A stretch of 64,000 bases of DNA, taken from Sebastes aleutianus (lineage: Eukaryota; Chordata; Actinopteri; Perciformes; Sebastidae). Under the pieces are notes generated by a model. That model was not told the origin of the DNA and did no database searches. It saw nothing but the letters and a program-made list of their open reading frames with translations. The DNA lies in the NCBI GenBank assembly GCA_916700875.1, contig CAKAKS010000142.1, positions 37,501 through 101,500 of the forward strand, read 5' to 3'. Every line of letters begins with the position of its first letter. The stretch's first letter is position 1. Both the position numbers and the translations under genes were made by a program. Shown here piece after piece: positions 22,561 through 33,830 of the stretch.

Positions 22561-23311
22561 CTGGTAACCAGAGTATTGGTACCAAATACTTTAGACTATT
22601 AGCAATTAATTGATTAACCTAATCAAACACACTTTAAAATGTAGTCGTACCAAAAACATGGTATGAATGGACAGAATGGACTACCAGGTGTGGTAATATA
22701 GAAAATCATAAACTTTGCAGATGCCACACTACTTTGTGTTTTAATGCTTTGTCTCCACTTCAAGGTGTGTGTTGTAAACGAGTGGATAAGAGAATATTTA
22801 GGAGTGTTGTGTGGATGTGTGAATGTATTGGATGTTGTTATTGATTGGATGGTTGGCCGCTCTATTGATTTTTCTGTAGTTTTATGGTAGTTTGTAATTA
22901 TGGTGGATCAGCAGGGCTGTGAATGCAAGATAAGTTTCCCCACAGGAACAGTAACATCACGCTGTCTATTATTTTGTTATCTTATTGTTGATCTGCAGGA
23001 GTTACTTAAAGTCTAATATTGGCTGAGGAATGATTAAAGTGTTCACAGGAACCATGTTTGAGGTGTCCTAGTACATGCTTGAAATGGAAAACTGTCAACT
23101 AATCAGAAACAAGTTTTTTTCCATGCCGTGTGTGTGTGTGTACAGTGTGTTTTCATCACATTGTGGGGACTTACTGCACTTGCCAGAATCAAAGAATTAG
23201 GTCCCCACAAGGTTATCCTTTTTGTGTTAAGACATGGAGGGATTATAGTTTAGGTTAGGGTCAGCATCCATATAATTATAAAAAAAAGATGACTGCTTTC
23301 AGCGATCTTAA
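22561..23311. other. No recognisable gene; unique sequence
   Basis: AT-rich, with a short TG run near 23127-23141. Nothing was recognised. Confidence 0.4.
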
Positions 23312-23365
23312 CTAGGGCTGTCAAAGTTAACACAATAATAACGCGTTAACGCAAATTTGTTTTAT
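23312..23365 (-). mobile_element. Terminal fragment of the GGGCTGTCAA-type MITE
   Basis: CTAGGGCTGTCAAAGTTAAC followed by ACAATAATAACGCGTTAACG is the terminus seen at 14942-14975 in reverse. It is cut off directly by the next element. Confidence 0.8.
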
Positions 23366-23396
23366 CTAGGGATGTTAATAATTAACCGTTTAACCG
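23366..23396. mobile_element. Terminal fragment of a hAT-like element
   Basis: CTAGGGATGTTAATAATTAA then CCGTTTAACCG. The start is the kind of terminus (TAGGGATG) also seen at 34859, but only about 30 bp remains. Confidence 0.5.
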
Positions 23397-23740
23397 TTAA
23401 AGGGACTATTTGTAACTTTCAGAAATGCTTGTTAACAGCGACACCTGTGGCCGTGAAGTCAACGAAAGTCAGCATCGGGCTCGCGCTTGCTCGCTCTAAA
23501 TAGACATGAACGAGCATTGCTCAAAACAGTGAGGCAACACACGTCACTAAAACCACAATATCACTCTATATTTCACCTGCTTGGTAGTAATGTTAGTTGA
23601 CCAGAGGGAGGTCTCTCCATGAATCACTGCTGATCCTAGTGTTGGCTTTTCCTGCTCAGCCTCCGGTGTCTCACATAGAATTAACATAGACCCTAATATC
23701 CAGTGATTTTTTTAGAGCGGCATCTCGTGGCCACAGGTGG
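23397..23740 (+). mobile_element. TTAA-flanked MITE fragment
   Basis: TTAA at 23397-23400 followed by AGGGACTATTTGTAACTTTC and CTTGTTAACAGCGACACCTG. I recognise this 5' part from percomorph repeats that insert at TTAA. The right terminus is not visible; similarity fades near 23740. Confidence 0.65.
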
Positions 23741-23782
23741 TATCGCAAGCTGAGGACACTCCAACCTGGCTGCTTCAGTCGA

Positions 23783-23790
23783 ACACACAC

Positions 23791-23826
<36 letters not shown>
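23783..23826. repeat. (CA)n microsatellite
   Basis: A CA run with one G substitution at 23795. Confidence 0.95.
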
Positions 23827-23827
<1 letters not shown>

Positions 23828-24780
23828 CCCATCACTTGCTAAATTAAAACAAGGTCATGCCCTCCCCCCACCCCTCAAGCCAAGGTCAGGCTCAATCATT
23901 TCACCTCAACACACCAATTTCCTTTTTTCCCCTCAGAGGAGACTTTCATTTCTCTTCCATATCTCCTCCTTTATTTCTCTCCGCCTCTCTTTTCTATTAC
24001 CTCTTCCTGACCCCCCTCCATCACCCCCCCCTTATATGACACACATGTTGAAAACAGACAGTACATTCTGATTGTCAATATCAAAGTGTCTGTCTTTTTT
24101 GTACACCTCAGGCGAGAATCTGAATGATCAGTATGTTTTTTGCTGTTGGGGAATCAACACTAATGAGCCGTTGTTGATTTACAGTAGTTTTCCTTTCACT
24201 GAGAGAATATTCACCTGCACACTAGAACACACACATACAAGCACAGAGACCCAGAGGACAGCAGCGTACCGCATGTCGGGCTGTCAGTCAGAAGCCAATA
24301 ACGATCAGAGCGCTCTGAGAATATGAGTCGATGAAATTGCTGAGCAAATAGTCCGTGGCCCGGCCATTATTGGGTCTTCTTCTGCATATCTGCTGCTCAG
24401 TGCAATATCTGCTGATGGATGCTGAGAGCAGGGTTTGACCAGGAGGTGAAGCCACATTTCAGAGAAACACGGGAGCAGAGTATTGTTTTACCACAGTCCT
24501 TTGTTCCCTGTGGCCTGTTGTTATTCATCCAAGTTAACAATGAGGACCCTGCTCTAGAACACAGCTATACACTGTCTATGTACTGTAATATAAAAATGTA
24601 CAAGCTATACTTCACTCTGAATTCTATTGTTTCTCCTTACCAATCTATTAGGGCTGAAATATTAATCAAATGTTAATCACAATCACAATTTTGGCTTCCC
24701 ACAATTAAATGAACATGATCGTCTACAATATTGAAGTAAAACTCTGCTGCATAAACGGTAATAGTTTCCTAAACTAACAG
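23827..24780. other. No recognisable gene; unique sequence
   Basis: Contains a pyrimidine-rich stretch at 23860-24035 that produces a low-complexity frame. The block 24330-24430 is complex and GC-balanced. Nothing was recognised. Confidence 0.4.
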
Positions 24781-24782
24781 CT

Positions 24783-25110
24783 AGAGATGCACCGTCAATA
24801 AGCAGCTGACTGAAATCGACCGCTTTCAGCAGTTTCATATATTCGTTTTTTTGGCCGTCACACACACGTGCACACGCCACCACATGATGGTTTTGCATCG
24901 GCACACAGCGGCACAGTCGGTAACATGTAACATGTCGTCAGTGTGGAAGTTCTTCAGTGGGAGTGAAGAAAACATAAAGCTACAATTTGTCACAACTACG
25001 AGTCCAAAATAATCCGTAGACCAAAAACCTTAAAAAAATTTGAAACAACTAACTTAATCAGACACTTTTGTAATTCATTCCCATGCTGCTCAGTGTAATC
25101 ACAGTAACCG
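24783..25110 (+). pseudogene. Relic of a hAT/ZBED-type transposon 5' end with a broken BED finger
   Basis: It starts with AGAGATGCACCGTCAATAAG, a hAT-like terminus. An ATG at 24932 opens MSSVWKFFSGSEENIKL, matching the start of hAT/ZBED BED zinc fingers (aromatic VWKFF, then acidic). It runs into a TAA at 25010. Further on, TTNLIRHF is encoded at 25045-25068, the histidine part of the finger, but in another frame. The cysteine pair is lost at the frameshift. BED fingers bind transposon DNA; this copy is dead and lacks the catalytic region. Confidence 0.7.
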
Positions 25111-25976
25111 GCTCGTCTGCCGACAGCACAGAGCTGAGGAGTTACATTATAGTGCTTTCAAGCTCTACTCAGTGAAAATGATGAAAATTGGGCGATGGAA
25201 AAACCCTATCATGATGCGTTCTAATGTAATCTTGTAAAGTGTAGATTTTGGCAAGAAACTTGAATAAATACAGTTGTTTAAAGGAGATGTTTTCGAGACA
25301 ATATAAAATAGATATGAAATAGCACATTGCATTAAGTATAACAGGAAAGGGGAAAGTTGACAAAAAAACAACTCAACTGTTATTGGAGCACATAGTGAAA
25401 AGGGGCGGGACTTGGGAAGAGTCAATGGTAAAGAATATAAACTAATGGTTTCCCTCTGGAACCAGTTAAAATCATGGAATGTGCAACTCAGAGGGTATTA
25501 TCTTGCTTATACAATGAACGATAGCCAACACACTGCTATAGTTCATCAAGCAAACTAAGTGAAACATACACAGGGCCACGTAACATCACGTGACAACCAA
25601 AACCCTTGTAGGCCTAAATATATACACCTATATACACATTGTGGGTTCATTGCCATTGGATAGTCAAATCATGTGACAAATGCACAGTTGAACAAAGAAG
25701 AAAGAAAGAGATTGGCGCTAAAAGCAAACAGAGAAGCGTCAAGATTATTTTGTTACCGAAAAAATAACCCGACCAAGAAAAAAAAAAACGAGTGCACACG
25801 TACAAACACAGCGGGCTGAGACACACATGCTCTCATATGAGCTGAAGAAGATGGAGTGTTGAAATAAAATCTCGCCACAGGGCATCACTGCATTAAAACA
25901 CACACACATATATTTATACAGTATATGAAGTATGTATATAAATATATATATTTATGGGGACAGCCAACCCAAATGA

Positions 25977-25994
25977 ACACACACACACAAACAC

Positions 25995-26031
<37 letters not shown>
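25977..26031. repeat. (CA)n microsatellite
   Basis: A CA run with two substitutions. Confidence 0.95.
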
Positions 26032-26033
<2 letters not shown>

Positions 26034-26368
26034 TTCAGCAGGAATGGGCTCTGTCAGAACGTGCAATCCATTCTGCAGCCGTGGCCTGAGGCAAGGCCGT
26101 TAAGGAGACAAATGGAGGGAAATAGAGTCTCAACAGCCACTGCTCTGCCTTCATCCTTACACTCACACTCTTAATCACACATAGACACATACACACACAC
26201 ACACACACACGTGCGGCTGCCATCCACACATTAGCCGGCCCCAGTGGTCCCATGCGTCCAGCAGCCTCTGCTCGTCCTGCAGAGCCATCACACTCCGGTT
26301 CACGTGAACTGCCACAAATTAACCAGTAGCCTCTTAACCTTTCCAGTGCTGGAAATACATCAAGGCTG

Positions 26369-26390
26369 CCCCCCCCCCCCCCCCCCCCCC
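26369..26390. repeat. Poly-C tract
   Basis: A run of 22 C, one of the two longest mononucleotide runs in the window. Confidence 0.95.
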
Positions 26391-26989
26391 TGCTCGCTAT
26401 CCCTTCGACTGGCTAGTGGGCTTTCACATTGACAATAACACTGTGGCACCATATCGTTGCATAGCAGTTGCTTTAATGCGATTGTTTTACTGCACACTAC
26501 ATGCAAGGTAAATAAAACAAGCAATAAAATATGTGAATATAGCAGTGCATCGACTCTTCAGAAAAACAGCTATGTTTCTGGAGAATCTGACTACTTAATG
26601 ATTTAAAGAGTTTCACTGAAGTGCAGCAGAGGGGAGAGAAGTGGTTAAGGAAGACAAAGATAAGAAAGAGGCAAATGGCTGAGCAGCAACAACGAGCATT
26701 TGAAATCCTAGTTAGGGCCAAAAGGCAGAAGAAAAGATGCACTTGGAGAATAATGCCGTTAAACTGAACTATAGTTGATACTGAAGTCTATGTTCAGGGT
26801 GGTGGATGGGTTCGGCTGTGGATGTTCTTTTAAACAGTTTCGAGTGCCCACAGCAGCCCGTCCACAAGAATGTTTTCATGGACTTCTTTTCCGGTGGGTT
26901 CGCAGCTAATGCTGCCTTCAAATGAAACTCGTGAGCTCGTGTTTACAACATGGGAAGTCAGGTACACGATATGCTTGGCGTTCAAGTGG

Positions 26990-27438
26990 TTAAAGCTGAA
27001 GTAGGCGAGATTGGAGCAAATACTGATTAAAAAAGGTGATTTCTATAAAACGGTGGCTATATCCTGACAGTAGTGCATGAGACAGGTAACCTTAAAAAAA
27101 TCATGTGCCTCCGGTTTCCTCCGGTGCTCCTAACGGCATCTGCAAGATTTCACAGACCGGAGGAAAACAAGCAGTCAGAGCTGATCTGAGGTCTGCTGTC
27201 CATCTGCTGTCTATGAGAGCCGGCTGTCAATCTCTCGCGAACTCCGACCAAACGGTCAAACTAGGCAGCGCTGATCAAATATGAATCAATATTATGTTAC
27301 GTTAAGGCCTATTTCTCTCCTCAAATGAAGAAGTCTAGTTATCTAGACTCAGAACACTTGAATTACAATATGATGAAAGGTTATTATGGATTTTTTTGCC
27401 CAATGATGCCAAAAATATACTGCCTACTGCCACTTTAA
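26990..27438 (+). mobile_element. TE-F (TTAA-flanked MITE), copy 1, internally deleted
   Basis: TTAA at 26990-26993, then AGCTGAAGTAGGCGAGATTG; right end TACTGCCTACTGCCACT, then TTAA at 27435-27438. The ends are inverted repeats (GCNGNAGTAGGC). Landmarks GACAGTAGTGCATGAGACAG and AGGCAGCGCTGATCAAATAT are shared with 48023-48623, which is longer. TTAA duplication suggests a piggyBac- or Kolobok-like mobiliser (inference). Confidence 0.85.
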
Positions 27439-27605
27439 GTACGGACGTTACGTGACAAATAAATCAACGTTGACTTGTGGTTTCTAACGGGACACCAACA
27501 CCAGCCTCCTGGGTGAAAGTCCGGTATTTCTCTCCTCATTCTCTATACTTCCTGGTTCACAATTACGTGGATTACATACTAATTGATTTCATCCTGACCA
27601 TCATG
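27439..27605 (+). mobile_element. TE-A internal fragment
   Basis: GTTACGTGACAAATAAATCA through CTCCTGGGTGAAAGTCCGGT and CTTCCTGGTTCACAATTACG to a GATTACATACTAATTGATTT part. This is the middle-right of TE-A, without either terminus, abutting TE-F. Confidence 0.75.
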
Positions 27606-27654
27606 ATAAAATGGGAAATTAGTGTCTATGTACACAAATCAATACATTAAATTT

Positions 27655-27782
27655 GATGACTATTTCAGGAACTGGTGTGCAACTGGGATGAACTAAAAGC
27701 CCACTGACTCCGAGACGAGGGAACCGGAAGTGCTAAAACGCTATAGTTCATATCAGGGCTTTAGGGCTCATTCCTGCAACGG
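27655..27782 (+). mobile_element. TE-C right-end fragment
   Basis: GAGACGAGGGAACCGGAAGT then GCTAAAACGCTA and GGGCTTTAGGGCTCATTCCT, which is the right end of TE-C as at 59513-59586. The left part is missing. Confidence 0.65.
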
Positions 27783-28374
27783 ACTTAATATTTTTGACTT
27801 ATCATAGTAGGTAAAGCACAGATGGACCTAATAATATGAACAATGTGTCAGCTCTATTCCAGTAAGACATACCTGGGTGACAGTGTACCAGCATGCACAA
27901 TACAAAGAGCCTCTAAGGACAACAGCTGAATGGAGTTCAGCCATCATTAGCTTGATTATTTACACCTGTGCTGTTTCCTACTGTGGCTAATTGGCCTATC
28001 ATCTTGTTAACACATTGTAAAACACACTTCAAACTTCAAACTGGACAGAAACAAAATAAAACTCACCAAACCCAAACCGTAGTTTGTTGTCGCAGATAGC
28101 ATCAAACAAAAACCGGCCCGCGCTGACAGGCTCAGGCTCTGTCTGGTCCTACATCCATGGTCTGGTCCCCTCCGGCCTGGTCCACATCCTCCTCTCTGTA
28201 GCAGCAGCCTCCAGTGGCCTCTCTCCGGTACAATATCCGAGTTAGCCAAAAGTAAACACTGTAAAATGTACACTGAAAACATCTTCTGCGCTGCACTGGG
28301 GTGACATTTAAGCTGTTGGAAATGTAACAAGCGCAGAGGACAAGGATGTTTATGAGCGACATTGCGCCCCATAG
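27783..28374. other. No recognisable gene
   Basis: The minus frames here (28007-28489, 28132-28422) run into the following minisatellite and show no domain. Nothing else was recognised. Confidence 0.4.
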
Positions 28375-28700
28375 CCAAAGAGTATAGACGCAAAGAGATG
28401 CAACTCTGGTGCTTTTTGACAACAGCCGCTAGATGGTGCTGCCAAAGAGTATAGAAGTAAAGAGATGCAACTCTGGTGCTTTTTGACAACAGCCGCTAGA
28501 TGGTGCTGCCAAAGAGTATAGAAGTAAAGAGATGAAACTCTGGTGCTTTTTTACAATAGCCGCTAGATGGCGCTTCCAAAGAGTATAGAAGTAAAGAGAT
28601 GAAACTCTGGTGCTTTTTGGAAAACAGCCGCTAGATGGCGCTTCCAAAGAGTAGAGAAGTAAAGAGATGAATCTCCAATTCTTTTTGGAAAACAGCCGCA
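28375..28700. repeat. 67-bp minisatellite, five units
   Basis: AGTATAGA or AGTAGAGA recurs at 28381, 28448, 28515, 28582 and 28650, giving a period of 67 (once 68). Each unit contains AACTCTGGTGCTTTTTG and GCCGCTAGATGGYGCT. The units are progressively diverged to the right. The minus frames over it give a repeated FTSILFG-like peptide and are repeat products. Confidence 0.95.
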
Positions 28701-29530
28701 AAACAGCCATTTTGTCAGAGGTTTCAGCAGTCAGAGTTATCCAAATCAAGTGGCTATTTTCCACATTTTTTAGCATTAAATACCCTCCTTGTGTTTCTTC
28801 AGACAGTGTTTTCTTGCTGTCTATAGCTCAGACTGCTGCAGCCATGGATGAGCTTTGTACTGCATTTTTGCAAGGAACAAGGACTGTGGATTTCGAGCCC
28901 CATCTTTCACAATGTAGTCTCCATAAAGAAATGGCCAGTATGGAGAGTAACAAATCAATACATGTTTAAATGTATAAAGCAAGTATTATATACAATGGGC
29001 CTTAAGAAAATCTGATTACAGAATCTCAACCTTTTCAGTGCTTGTGCACATACATACGGAGTGTTTCAGACGGACAGTATGAGAAAAATAGTGTATTTTT
29101 TAAACATTAAAGCATGTAGACATTGTAAGAGGCTAAGCCAAGCTTTAAAGGTGTTGCACTGGGCTCACCTGAATGACGCGCTGAATAACGTTATCGTGTA
29201 TGATCAAAGAAACACTTTATGCTTGAGCACTCTGTTCGTTTCATTTCCATTAAGCTTATCCATTAACTTGATTACACATTCACTCCAGTAGCAATAAACA
29301 AACAATATACAAGTAACGACTGCAGCAACATGCTGCCTCATCGGTCAAAAACGGTTTAAATGCTTCTGGGCAGAACACTTGACCCGGCCAAGATTGGTTC
29401 CTACTTATACATTCCAGTACCAATTATCCCCAGGAGACCCGAGACACCATTTGGCTCCCACAGACATGTTTTTGTAGAAACCCAAAGTACAAGTATGAAC
29501 CTAAATATAAGCATGATATGTCCCCTTTAA
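28701..29530 (-). mobile_element. TTAA-type MITE, left part uncertain
   Basis: The right part (GTGTTTCAGACGGACAGTAT at about 29061, AACATTAAAGCATGTAGACA, and the end AAGCATGATATGTCCCCTTT followed by TTAA at 29527-29530) is the terminus of a common percomorph element. The 28830-28960 block (ATGAGCTTTGTACTGCATTT) belongs to the same kind of repeat. The left terminus cannot be located. Confidence 0.6.
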
Positions 29531-32500
29531 GCACAGTACTTGAGTAAATATACTGATGCTATATACTTACTCACACACACCTTGGCCCCCATCATCATTT
29601 CAAACCTTTATCTCCATCTCTTCATCCTCCCCCTGCATATTTTTCACACATTGTTTTATTTCTCTGCAGAGTACAGAGTACAGTAAGGGGTGTTTGGGGC
29701 TTGGGGGGGTAGCAGAGTTGTTTCTGTAATTCTTCTTCATGCATAGTAGATCCCTTCCAGGCATTTGTATGACAGAGGGGGCCTTTCAAAGCAAATTAGG
29801 CTCTTTTTAGGCTTCATCGGGCACAAGCCTGTGTACTCCAAGGTCACATCTAATTTGATATGGAAGTGGTTTTAAATATTCATCCATGACCCCAGGTGCT
29901 CCCCTATGTACAGGCAGCGAGAGCGTGGAGCAGTGGCGGGTACCAACGCCCCCTTGTTAGCTGCTGTCACTGAAAACACAGTGTTCCCAACACTCGCTGC
30001 AGGCAGTCAGGCAGGGAAGTGGAGGGGTAAAAAGTAACGTTCGACTTGAATCGCGTTGGGGGAAAATCCCAGTTGCATCCGAACAGGTGACATTTTTCAA
30101 CCCGTTGAACATCGTTTTTCCCCCACCAAAGTAGTCATTTGCATGTAAATTTGGGGAGCTGCTTCACAGCCAATTAAAAACCCGCCCAAGGAGTGTGTTC
30201 TTTTATTAATAGTTTAACTGTAGGCAGGAGGGTTTTACAAGTTCTTGCGGGCACTTGGCACACGCATGAACATCACAGAGGGTTTACCGCAGCCAACAAG
30301 GATCTTTAAACTGAAAATATCTCACTATAAATCCTGCTGCATTATTCAAATTGATGCTTCATTAGTTTGAGCTTTTTCTAACTAGTGGAAAATATGGCCT
30401 CGTTTCTGCTGAAACCACAACATTTTAAGATAAAAGCACCTCATTTGCCTACAGGTATGTACGTTTTTTGGACCAATATGTGGTCAGTTAGTCTGATTGA
30501 GCAACTATACAGCCAGATAATTAAACCACTATAGGCACATTTTCATGTCATTTGTTGATGTGATTTTGATCATGCTTCATTAGCAGTTGAAGGATTACAT
30601 TATCCTTAAGTCAATTCTGATTTATTTATATATCAAACACACAACATTAACAGATCCTGACCAGCCCGAGGTCTCTCACAAGTCAAGGAAAAATATCCCC
30701 TAAAAGCAAGGGCATACGATATAATGAAACAAGACTCAGAGTCTGTAGCGATGCTATAGCAGGTCTGCTGCATTGCAATCAATTTCAGTCCGGACCAAAG
30801 TGGTGGATTGACTAGCAATGCCATCCATAGAGCAAAATGGAAAAGCAATAACGGAGAAATTTGTATTAAGTTCTAACAGTTAGTCAACATACAAAATGCA
30901 ACAATAGTATTCTTGATCCACAATAGAGTCCACTACAGGTTCAGTGAATTTTCTAAAACTTATTAGATAACAGGTTCTATTTTCTTGCCAGTGCAAAGCG
31001 ACAATGAAACTGCATCGTCAATTACATGTCGAGGGAACGTATTTCCCCCCAGATTACATTTGTGTTTGACGTATCACAAATATGTTTAATCCAACCTTGT
31101 CTTCTACAAAATGATGTTCACATACAACTAAATTGCATTCTCAGTTACGTTTCTAGGGAAATGTATTTTTTTCCCAGATTACGGTCGCAGTTTTAAATAG
31201 TTTTAAACACGTGGTTAACGTTGTAAATTGAAACAAAACAAAACAAAAAATGCAACAAAACTAGGGAAGAGGACGGGGTGGATTGATGGGTTAAACACGG
31301 ACGCAGTTTTGAAACGACAAAAGCCCCACATTTTTGGTTCAGAAACATCGAGATTTAACGTATCTGTGGTTTGCAGAAACGTACAATGCCAACATTTTAT
31401 TCTGGTGACTGGGTTGGGCTGGTAGTGCAAACACAGTCACAATGAATTTTTCTTTGGGCGGTAGTTTAAGTGATTTGTTTCCATTTGCTCAGACCACTTT
31501 TTTATACAAAAGGCAAAGCAATGTTCGTGAGTTTAGCTGGCAGATGCGTGCGAACATCTGGAATAAACTTGATTAGTGGCTAAGTCTTACCAGTACAGTT
31601 ATAATTATATACATATTTATTTGTGTACTAGTTGAATAAATGATCTGCTGTTGTCTCTGGTGAGGAGAGTCTAACTACAGAAGTGTTCAATCGCCATTCA
31701 CACCTTCATTTTCTGTTTAATTGCATAACTATGCAGATTGTGTATGTAGGAAAAGTAGAAAGTCTTGAAAAAGGAAGTACCACAAGTAAAGCACCACAAA
31801 GGTTGTATCTGAGTAAACATACTGTCAGAAGTACTTTAGTCAGAGAGAGACTTTTGTAGAGATGGGTTGGGGATCCCAGGGATAGTGTGAGTACACTTGC
31901 ATGAGCTCACTGACAAATGAACACATGCATCATCACACACATTCACACATACGCGTATTTACGCACACACACACAGTGCTCTGCGTAGCATGTGTGTCAG
32001 CCCCAGAGGGGTATTTTGACAGATCTCTTTGATATGTGTCGGTGAGATCACACAAATATTTAACAGCTACAGCTAAATCACCAGCAACTATTGCTGCTTT
32101 AAATTAAATGTATTATTCAAAATGAGAAACATAAATATGCGCACACAGATACATATATACAGACATACAGCACAGCACATATCCGTGCATACGTTTATAT
32201 ATGCATTTCAAAGAGTTTGCATTGATGCATATTTTCATCATAGGCATAACACGCGCTGTTATTTTCATATGCATTTGACAACGGCACCGAGGCTGATTTG
32301 CTGGCTTAATAATGCTATCAGACACACACACACACACACGGTCTTTTCTAGTTTGTGCATGTCAGCCGTAATAATAACATACACATATAACACGGAGTGG
32401 GTACAAGTGACGACTCCCCTGTTATAGTGGGATCACTATAACAGTAGTCACCCATCAATAATAGAATGGAAATAACATAATGCACTGCTAAGGCCTATTA

Positions 32501-32663
32501 TATGAAGGAGGGACGACATGTAGACCGACTGATGTGATTTCGTACCTTCGGATGAGCAGGAGGCTCGAATAATCAATCATTAGTCACACAGGCTTCCATT
32601 GAAGTGAATGAGAGAGAGGAAATATTAAAAAAAGGTTTAGGTGTGACTGCACCTTCAGCTGTG
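29531..32663. other. No recognisable gene; unique sequence, one unclassified repeat
   Basis: 29860-30330 is GC-balanced and complex. 30990-31420 contains two related halves (TGCATCGTCAATTACATGTC and TGCATTCTCAGTTACGTTTC) and looks like an unclassified MITE. Short CA tracts occur at about 31963-31975 and 32321-32339. The 74- to 101-codon frames near 32113-32427 overlap the CA tract. Confidence 0.4.
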
Positions 32664-33228
32664 CAACGTATCCTCATACAGCGGTTTGTATAATATCTTA
32701 CGAAAAGTTATTCCTCATTTTTCATGTGTGTTACTACGAATGTTAAGCAACATGTGGCAATTTCCACTCATGACTTGCATACATATTTCAAAATAAACTT
32801 CCGTTTTCAAAGGAAAACATTTTGTTAGGTTTAGGCAATATATGAATTTTGGATATGAAAACCAGTCTCCTGGGCAAAAATCCAGTGTTGAGTTTGTCAA
32901 TCTTTATACTTCCTGGTTCACGACAAGGTCTATGGAAGGAGGCTGGGACATGGGCTGACACAGATCTTCTGTTATGGGGTATAACGCATGCGCAGTGTAA
33001 CTGAAGCCAATGCCAATTTCGGCGAGCGCAGACCAGATTTCACTGCGCATGTGTTGTACCCCAAAGATATGACGCGTTGATGAAGCGTGACTCAGCAGCC
33101 TTCCTTAGGCCTTGGTTCACGATTAGACGGATTAAATGTGAAATGGTTTTGTGTGATATACGAATTACAGTGCATTACTTTTCATAGGTCTAGCTATGAA
33201 CGGCGTATGAGAACCGCCTAAGCTGTGC
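32657..33228 (+). mobile_element. TE-A element, copy 2, with target duplication and nested insertion
   Basis: The element (32664-33220) starts CAACGTATCCTCATAC and ends GTATGAGAACCGCCTA. It is flanked by AGCTGTG at 32657-32663 and 33221-33227, a perfect 7-bp duplication. It lacks part of the TE-A middle and carries a separate 191-bp element at 32924-33114. Confidence 0.88.
32924..33114. mobile_element. Nested 191-bp hAT-like MITE inside TE-A copy 2
   Basis: Ends CAAGGTCTATGGAAGGAGGC and (reverse complement) CAAGGCCTAAGGAAGGCTGC are clear inverted repeats. The element is flanked by GTTCACGA at 32916-32923 and 33115-33122, a perfect 8-bp target duplication, as in hAT elements. An internal palindrome (32976-32997 with 33041-33062, 20 of 22 bases paired, containing GCATGCGCAGTG) lies within it. 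Confidence 0.9.
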
Positions 33229-33404
33229 TATATGGTGGGATGATGGTATGACTTGTATGGGGAAGGCTGAATCTGCTCTTCCTCCCCAAATGACACGGTC
33301 TGAGCTCTCTGAGACTAAAGCTATTGCCAGAACTAAAGTCAAAATTCCCAAGTTTATTACCAGGAAGTTTCATCCTTGGACGTTCACACACTTTTGTCTA
33401 CTTC
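33229..33404. other. No recognisable feature
   Basis: The 64-codon frame at 33248-33442 overlaps the Tc1 relic at its end only. The rest is unassigned. Confidence 0.4.
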
Positions 33405-33830
33405 TGTTCTGGGGTTGTTTTTCCTGGTTTGGGATCCCTTAGTTCCAATGAAGGAAAATCTTAATGACGCATCATACAATGATATTTTAGACTACAATAG
33501 TGTGTTTCCAACTTTGTGTCATCATTTTGTGTTTGTCCCTTTCCTGTTTCACTATTCCCCCGTGCACAAATCCAGCTCCATAAAGAGATGGTTTTCCCAG
33601 TTTGGTGTGGAAGAACTTGACTGGCCTGAACAGAGCCCTGACCTAAACCCCATCCAACATCTTTGGGGAACTGGAACACCGATTGAGAGCCAGACCTGAT
33701 CACCTGGTCAACATCATTGTTGGACCTCACTAATGTTCTTGTGTCTGAATGGGAGCCAATCCCTGCAGCAAGTTCAACATGGAAAGACTGAAACCAGAAG
33801 AGGTGAGGCTGTTAGAGCAGCACATCTCTG
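33405..33830 (+). pseudogene. Dead Tc1-like transposase, C-terminal half
   Basis: Frame 33376-33699 carries PLVPMKENLNDASYNDILD, then VEELDWPEQSPDLNPIQHLW, both hallmark blocks of Tc1/mariner DDE transposases, which cut and join the element's inverted ends. The second catalytic aspartate (normally in an HDN motif) is replaced: HYS is read instead. The third acidic residue of the NPIEHLW motif is Q. The frame breaks shortly after, but nucleotide similarity continues to about 33825 (CCTCACTAATGTTCTTGTGT, ATGGGAGCCAATCCCTGCAG). The N-terminal DNA-binding half and both inverted ends are missing. Confidence 0.9.

Larger units (their letters stand above)
25111..26989. other. No recognisable gene; unique sequence with simple repeats
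   Basis: Contains CA tracts at 25977-26031 and 26192-26211, an ATAT tract near 25909-25955 and a 22-base poly-C at 26369-26390. No exon was recognised. Confidence 0.45.

Noticed and set aside
28007..28776. Minus frames with repeated FTSILFG-like peptides
   Set aside because: Products of the 67-bp minisatellite; the period is not a multiple of 3 and the frame shifts between units.
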